DNA of 34,572 nucleotides from a virus, in the IMG/VR virus record IMGVR_UViG_3300028024_000020, positions 1-34,572 of that record, one strand, 5' to 3'. Positions 31,693 to 34,572 of this stretch are shown here, in pieces. The notes beneath the pieces are model-generated. The model searched no databases and was not told the DNA's origin. It saw only the letters and a list, made by a program, of their open reading frames with translations. Each line of letters opens with the position of its first letter. The stretch's first letter is position 1. Position numbers and translations under genes: made by a program.

Positions 31693-31715
31693 TATTTAGG
31701 CGGGCCGGATAAATC
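31688..31715 (-). promoter_or_regulatory. 28-bp leader element with CCTAAATACCC (copy 2)
   Basis: It matches 11803-11830 at 26 of 28 positions. It heads the whole virion cassette, 27 bases before its first ATG. Confidence 0.55.
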
Positions 31716-31718
31716 TGA

Positions 31719-31737
31719 GCCTCGACGAGGCTTTTTT
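31719..31737 (+). terminator. Intrinsic terminator on the plus strand
   Basis: gcctcg/cgaggc with a one-base centre, followed by six T. No plus-strand gene lies before it; it may shield gene 31852 from antisense reading across the virion genes. Confidence 0.75.
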
Positions 31738-31793
31738 CTGGCGGCAGTCCATTGTACCTTTCAAATGTAGTGTCGTCTCGTGAGCCTTGGTTC

Positions 31794-31809
31794 ATTCAAC
31801 GGATTGAAT
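31794..31809. promoter_or_regulatory. Inverted repeat in the promoter region of the DUF2806 gene
   Basis: attcaa/ttgaat with a 4-base spacer, 42 bases before the ATG; possible operator. Confidence 0.35.
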
Positions 31810-31851
31810 AGGAAACGGTCTTATCAAATTAACCTTTAGGGAAGCTGCTTG

Positions 31852-32799
31852 ATGGTTGGCGATAATGAAGTTCGCGATATTTCAGCTAATTTTAAAATCG
31901 AACACAGCGGCCTGTCTGTTGGCGGTAAGAGTCGCGCGCTCACTGTGCTTGATAATCTGTTAGGGAGTGGGTTGGATATTTTCGCCCAACCTATGGCCAT
32001 GTTAGCACAATACCTACAACATAAATCTGAGAGGCAACAAATCCGCCTTCAGGCCGACATCGACAGAGAGCAGCGGGCTATTGCGAGATTCACAAGTAAT
32101 GAGGTCAGGAAGCAAGAGAACTTAGACGCCATCGCAGCGAAAATTCAAGAGGAGCTAATGGCTCCGGACATATCTACACAAGACGAAGGAACACGCGATG
32201 ACTCTGCTAGAATTGACCCGGATTGGCTAAACAAATTTACGAACTACGCTGCTGAAGCAACGAGTGAACAACTACGAGAGATGTGGGCAAAGATTGCTGC
32301 TGGTGAAATTCGACGCGTGGGTTCATTTTCTCGTTCGACGTTGAGAGTAATCTCAGAGCTTGATGCGGAGGTAGCCGCTAAGTTTCAGAATTTGATGATT
32401 AACCGCCTGCACGAGGGAATTCTTCCGCGTCCAGCAGGGATTACGAATCAAGAGCTTTTCGATCTCTCTCTGCTTGAAGAAGTTGGCTTACTTCAGAGCA
32501 TAAACGGTGAACTTGAACACTCAGTCCCAGTTAGAGACGGTGCTTGTGTTTATTATAATGGCAGTGCTGGGCTAAAAGTAGTTGTTGATCACCCGCTTTC
32601 CATCACCATTGCGATGATAACGAGAGTGGGCCGAGAAATATGTTCAATACTGCCACCCGAACCGGACGATAGATCACTTCGCTATATCGCAACGATGTTA
32701 CCGGAGGGATCGAGAATTGAGCTAGGAAAGCTTGTAGGATTCACTCCGGATGGTCTGACCAAGAAGTTTCTAACTACGGAAGTTCTAAGGGACAGGTAA
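31852..32799 (+). CDS. DUF2806-like protein (candidate moron/defence gene)
   Basis: 315 residues from ATG 31852, with AGGGAAG nine bases upstream; a TTG just before it is in frame. The core IDPDWLNKFTNYAAEATSEQLREMWAKIAAGEIRRVGSFSRSTLRVISELD (residues about 120-170) is that of the DUF2806 family (recognised from memory). A helical, charged region (SERQQIRLQADIDREQRAIARF) comes before it. The gene is alone between two terminators, on the opposite strand to its neighbours and next to the integrase, the usual spot for cargo genes. It looks AT-richer than the virion genes. Function of the family is not established; a defence role is inference from place. Confidence 0.7.
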   Translation: MVGDNEVRDISANFKIEHSGLSVGGKSRALTVLDNLLGSGLDIFAQPMAMLAQYLQHKSERQQIRLQADIDREQRAIARFTSNEVRKQENLDAIAAKIQEELMAPDISTQDEGTRDDSARIDPDWLNKFTNYAAEATSEQLREMWAKIAAGEIRRVGSFSRSTLRVISELDAEVAAKFQNLMINRLHEGILPRPAGITNQELFDLSLLEEVGLLQSINGELEHSVPVRDGACVYYNGSAGLKVVVDHPLSITIAMITRVGREICSILPPEPDDRSLRYIATMLPEGSRIELGKLVGFTPDGLTKKFLTTEVLRDR

Positions 32800-32810
32800 G
32801 TTAGACGGAT

Positions 32811-32826
32811 GGCCCCTTTCGGGGCC
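32811..32826. terminator. Short terminator between convergent genes
   Basis: ggcccc/ggggcc with loop tttc, followed by ttcatgttt on the plus strand. The T tract is weak. Confidence 0.5.
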
Positions 32827-32833
32827 TTCATGT

Positions 32834-34360
32834 TTACTTCGGTATCTTCACACCAAATTTGATCTTGTCGATTTCCTGTTTCAGGTACTCGATACGCCTT
32901 AGGTTCCTACCATACTCACCGCCAACATTTTCAGGTGCATGTCCTTGCATTTGATCGGCGATTTCCTTGGGAATGTTGGCGAGACGACTATGGGACTTCC
33001 AAGTGTGGCGGAAGCTGTGATAGGTCAAAGCACGTTCCGTCAAACCAATCTTGTCCATGAAGCGGGCAAACCACTTTGAATATTCGTGGGCCACTTTCTT
33101 GCCTGTCGGGTGATGATTGAAGATCATTCCCTTGCGGTCTTTCACCCAGGCGATAAATCCAAGCTTGGTCAGTTCCTGATGCACAGGGACGGTTCGCTTT
33201 GATTGTTTTGTCTTGAGAGATTTTTTTCCGTTCTCGGAATACGTGGTTATCTCAAGATACCAAGTCTTTCCGTCATCCTGCTTTATGTCGCCGCGCTCTA
33301 GCTGGCATAGCTCCCTGAGCCGTGCTCCCGTGAACAGACCCAACACGATCAGCCAGTATCGATAATCGCGAACCTTTTGGGTTCCTGCCTCAAAGACAAA
33401 TCGCTCGTCTTTGCATCCCTTGAACAAGGGAGCCGAGAATATCTTCTCCAGGTGGTGCTTTTGGAAATCTTCGCGTTCAGTCTGGACTGATGTTTCGGTC
33501 TGATCCTTCACCAGAATTCCGTCACGTGGGTTTGTGTCGGTGTATCCCTCCGACACGGCCCATTTGAACCCCATCCCGACATAGCCGAGATAACCTTTGA
33601 CGGTTCGCGGAGAGATGGTCCGCGCCCATACCTGCTTAGGGACTTCGCGTATATTCATGGCATCCGCTTTATCCCCGTCCTGCCGTCCCACTGGATAGGC
33701 CAAGAGGATATCCCGGTATTCCCGGATATGATCCTTGGTCACTTCATGGGCGGGTAGATCGCCAACCAGCCGGATCAGCATATTAAAGGTTCGGTTCAGT
33801 TCCGCCCGATACTGGGGGTTGTCCTGCCTGGAGCTGACTACGTTGTCCCTGATCCCGGATAGGGTGATGGTCTTGGCGGGTGTCACCGTGGCAGGGGTAG
33901 CAGCCACCGGCCTGGACCGGACTGGAACCTTCGCGGGTACCTCCGAGACCGGGAGAACCACACCCTCCGATCCCAGAACCTCCTGGAGTAGATCGGCCCG
34001 ATCCCGCCCGGCGATCCCCCGTGGATGGCAGAACCCATCTAGGGCCTGTTCCAGATCGGCCTGGGTATCAAAGAGGCTCCCATAGGCGGCTTGGCCCGCG
34101 AACGGCTCCAGGAACAGCCGGGCGGTGGTTTCCAGGTCATGGGACAACCAATACCGTTCCCCCGCCTTGGCCCGCTCTATCTGGTCCAGAAAGCCGCTCA
34201 CCACGGGACCGGCTTTAACTTTCGCCTCAGCTAAATTTTTGGTCGATAGGGTCTGGAGAAATTCGCTCTTTTTGAATACCGGGCGAAGTTCAGCGGGGAT
34301 AGCCACGCGAACCCGATAGACGCCAGACTTAGGGTGTTTGCTGACGTAGGACATAGCCAT
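32834..34360 (-). CDS. int: Tyrosine integrase
   Basis: 508 residues from ATG 34360, preferred over a longer frame (34414) because the family N-terminus begins MSYVSKHPKSGVYRVRVAIP (DUF6538-like) and GAGG lies ten bases upstream. A core-binding domain (residues about 180-280) is followed by the catalytic part: GARLRELCQLE (first Arg), a Lys-rich hairpin, YHSFRHTWKS (His-x-x-Arg), GHAPENVGGEYG with the nucleophile Tyr. All key residues are present. It lies beside tRNA-Phe, so it probably inserts the phage there. Its ribosome binding region overlaps the right arm site, so bound integrase may repress its own gene. Confidence 0.95.
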   Translation of the reverse strand: MAMSYVSKHPKSGVYRVRVAIPAELRPVFKKSEFLQTLSTKNLAEAKVKAGPVVSGFLDQIERAKAGERYWLSHDLETTARLFLEPFAGQAAYGSLFDTQADLEQALDGFCHPRGIAGRDRADLLQEVLGSEGVVLPVSEVPAKVPVRSRPVAATPATVTPAKTITLSGIRDNVVSSRQDNPQYRAELNRTFNMLIRLVGDLPAHEVTKDHIREYRDILLAYPVGRQDGDKADAMNIREVPKQVWARTISPRTVKGYLGYVGMGFKWAVSEGYTDTNPRDGILVKDQTETSVQTEREDFQKHHLEKIFSAPLFKGCKDERFVFEAGTQKVRDYRYWLIVLGLFTGARLRELCQLERGDIKQDDGKTWYLEITTYSENGKKSLKTKQSKRTVPVHQELTKLGFIAWVKDRKGMIFNHHPTGKKVAHEYSKWFARFMDKIGLTERALTYHSFRHTWKSHSRLANIPKEIADQMQGHAPENVGGEYGRNLRRIEYLKQEIDKIKFGVKIPK

Positions 34361-34385
34361 GATTGTATCACCTCTTTGTATCACC
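34361..34385. repeat. Integrase arm-type site, right copy
   Basis: 24 of 25 bases match 187-211, same orientation. It contains tgtatcacc twice, 13 bp apart, and touches the integrase ATG. Confidence 0.7.
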
Positions 34386-34446
34386 GGGGAGCGGAGATAA
34401 CAGAGGATTTCCAATCACTTAGGTTTTTCAAAGACTTAAAATCGCG

Positions 34447-34465
34447 ATGGTGCCCAGGGACGGAA
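34447..34465. repeat. Right attachment-site core (attR) in tRNA-Phe
   Basis: Identical to 108-126; it covers the last 18 bases of tRNA-Phe including the encoded CCA, so insertion left the tRNA intact. Confidence 0.9.
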
Positions 34466-34523
34466 TTGAACCGCCGACACGGGGATTTTCAATCCCCTGC
34501 TCTACCAACTGAGCTACCTGGGC
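34448..34523 (-). tRNA. Host tRNA-Phe (GAA), integration target
   Basis: 76 nt on the minus strand: acceptor GCCCAGG/CCTGGGC, D-arm GCTCAGTTGGTAGAGC, anticodon stem GGGGA/TCCCC around TTGAAAA (anticodon GAA), T-arm GGCGGTTCAATTCCGTC, discriminator A and CCA encoded. The 3' part is repeated at the left end of the prophage. Confidence 0.97.
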
Positions 34524-34572
34524 GCCTTGGCGAACGGCACGAGCGTGCCTTGCGAAGTTGCGGTCTTGTAAT

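Larger units (their letters stand above)
108..34465. mobile_element. Integrated T7-like (podovirus-type) prophage in tRNA-Phe
   Basis: The ends are defined by a 19-bp perfect direct repeat, the right copy being the 3' end of a host tRNA-Phe gene, with a tyrosine integrase next to it. Inside are a T7-like virion cassette on the minus strand and accessory genes on both strands. The structural gene order (portal, scaffold, capsid, tail tubes, internal core, fibre, terminase) follows T7, but no replication genes, phage RNA polymerase or recognisable repressor were found. Whether it is inducible, defective or helper-dependent cannot be told from sequence alone. Confidence 0.92.

Noticed and set aside
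34536-34549. ggcacg-ag-cgtgcc inverted repeat beside tRNA-Phe
   Set aside because: In host flank upstream of the tRNA, with no T tract; could be any small hairpin.

Overview
The window is one almost complete integrated prophage of about 34.3 kb with short host flanks. A 19-bp direct repeat (108-126 and 34447-34465) marks the two ends. The right copy is the 3' end of an intact host tRNA-Phe(GAA) gene (34448-34523, minus), and a tyrosine integrase (32834-34360, minus) lies directly beside it. A second, 25-bp direct repeat with one mismatch (187-211 and 34361-34385) sits about 61 bp inside each core repeat, as expected for integrase arm sites. The host is a Gram-negative bacterium: the phage encodes a podovirus-type internal core with a peptidoglycan-cleaving domain. 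A DUF6961-like small protein leans weakly towards Alphaproteobacteria. The genus cannot be read from the sequence.

Right to left on the minus strand runs a T7-like virion cassette: a Gly/Ser-rich protein, a short Ala-rich protein, portal (29163-30827), a Bbp19-like small protein, a basic protein overlapping the scaffold gene, scaffold, major capsid (26661-27503), a small head-associated protein, tail tubular A and B (25555-26133, 23153-25555), three internal virion proteins (22728-23156, 22245-22721, 19046-22240; the last ends in a lytic-transglycosylase-like domain) and two very large probable internal/ejection proteins (17253-19046, 14721-17183). After a non-virion interruption the cassette resumes with a T7-type tail fibre (10805-11779), a glycine-rich adhesin (9875-10804), large terminase (8234-9868) and a one-TM holin candidate (7960-8232). 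I found no RNA polymerase, DNA polymerase, primase, helicase, small terminase, free endolysin or CI-like repressor.

The left 8 kb, the interruption at 11.8-14.7 kb and the 31.7-32.8 kb stretch are accessory. They hold many small genes on both strands: a lone integrase arm-binding-domain protein, a signal-peptide/TM pair with HDHPR repeats, a zinc-ribbon protein, a HEPN-like protein with an RX4H motif (3706-4332), a five-gene overlapping minus operon (4329-5855), a secreted helical protein, a serine recombinase (6703-7368), a conserved-looking protein of unknown role and a DUF2806-type protein (31852-32799). There is also a phage-borne tRNA with a leucine-type long-variable-arm body but the arginine anticodon GCG.

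Two non-coding features stand out. A CTAARTA element recurs about nine times; in most cases it lies just upstream of a gene and points towards it. The 12.9-13.6 kb intergenic region is highly structured: a shine-dalgarno-masking hairpin with an upstream ORF, a GC-rich cruciform flanked by AT arms, a 13-bp hairpin, and seven GGWCC sites, most paired at 10-11 bp phasing and including a 22-bp perfect inverted repeat. These are the best candidates for undescribed regulation or a replication origin.
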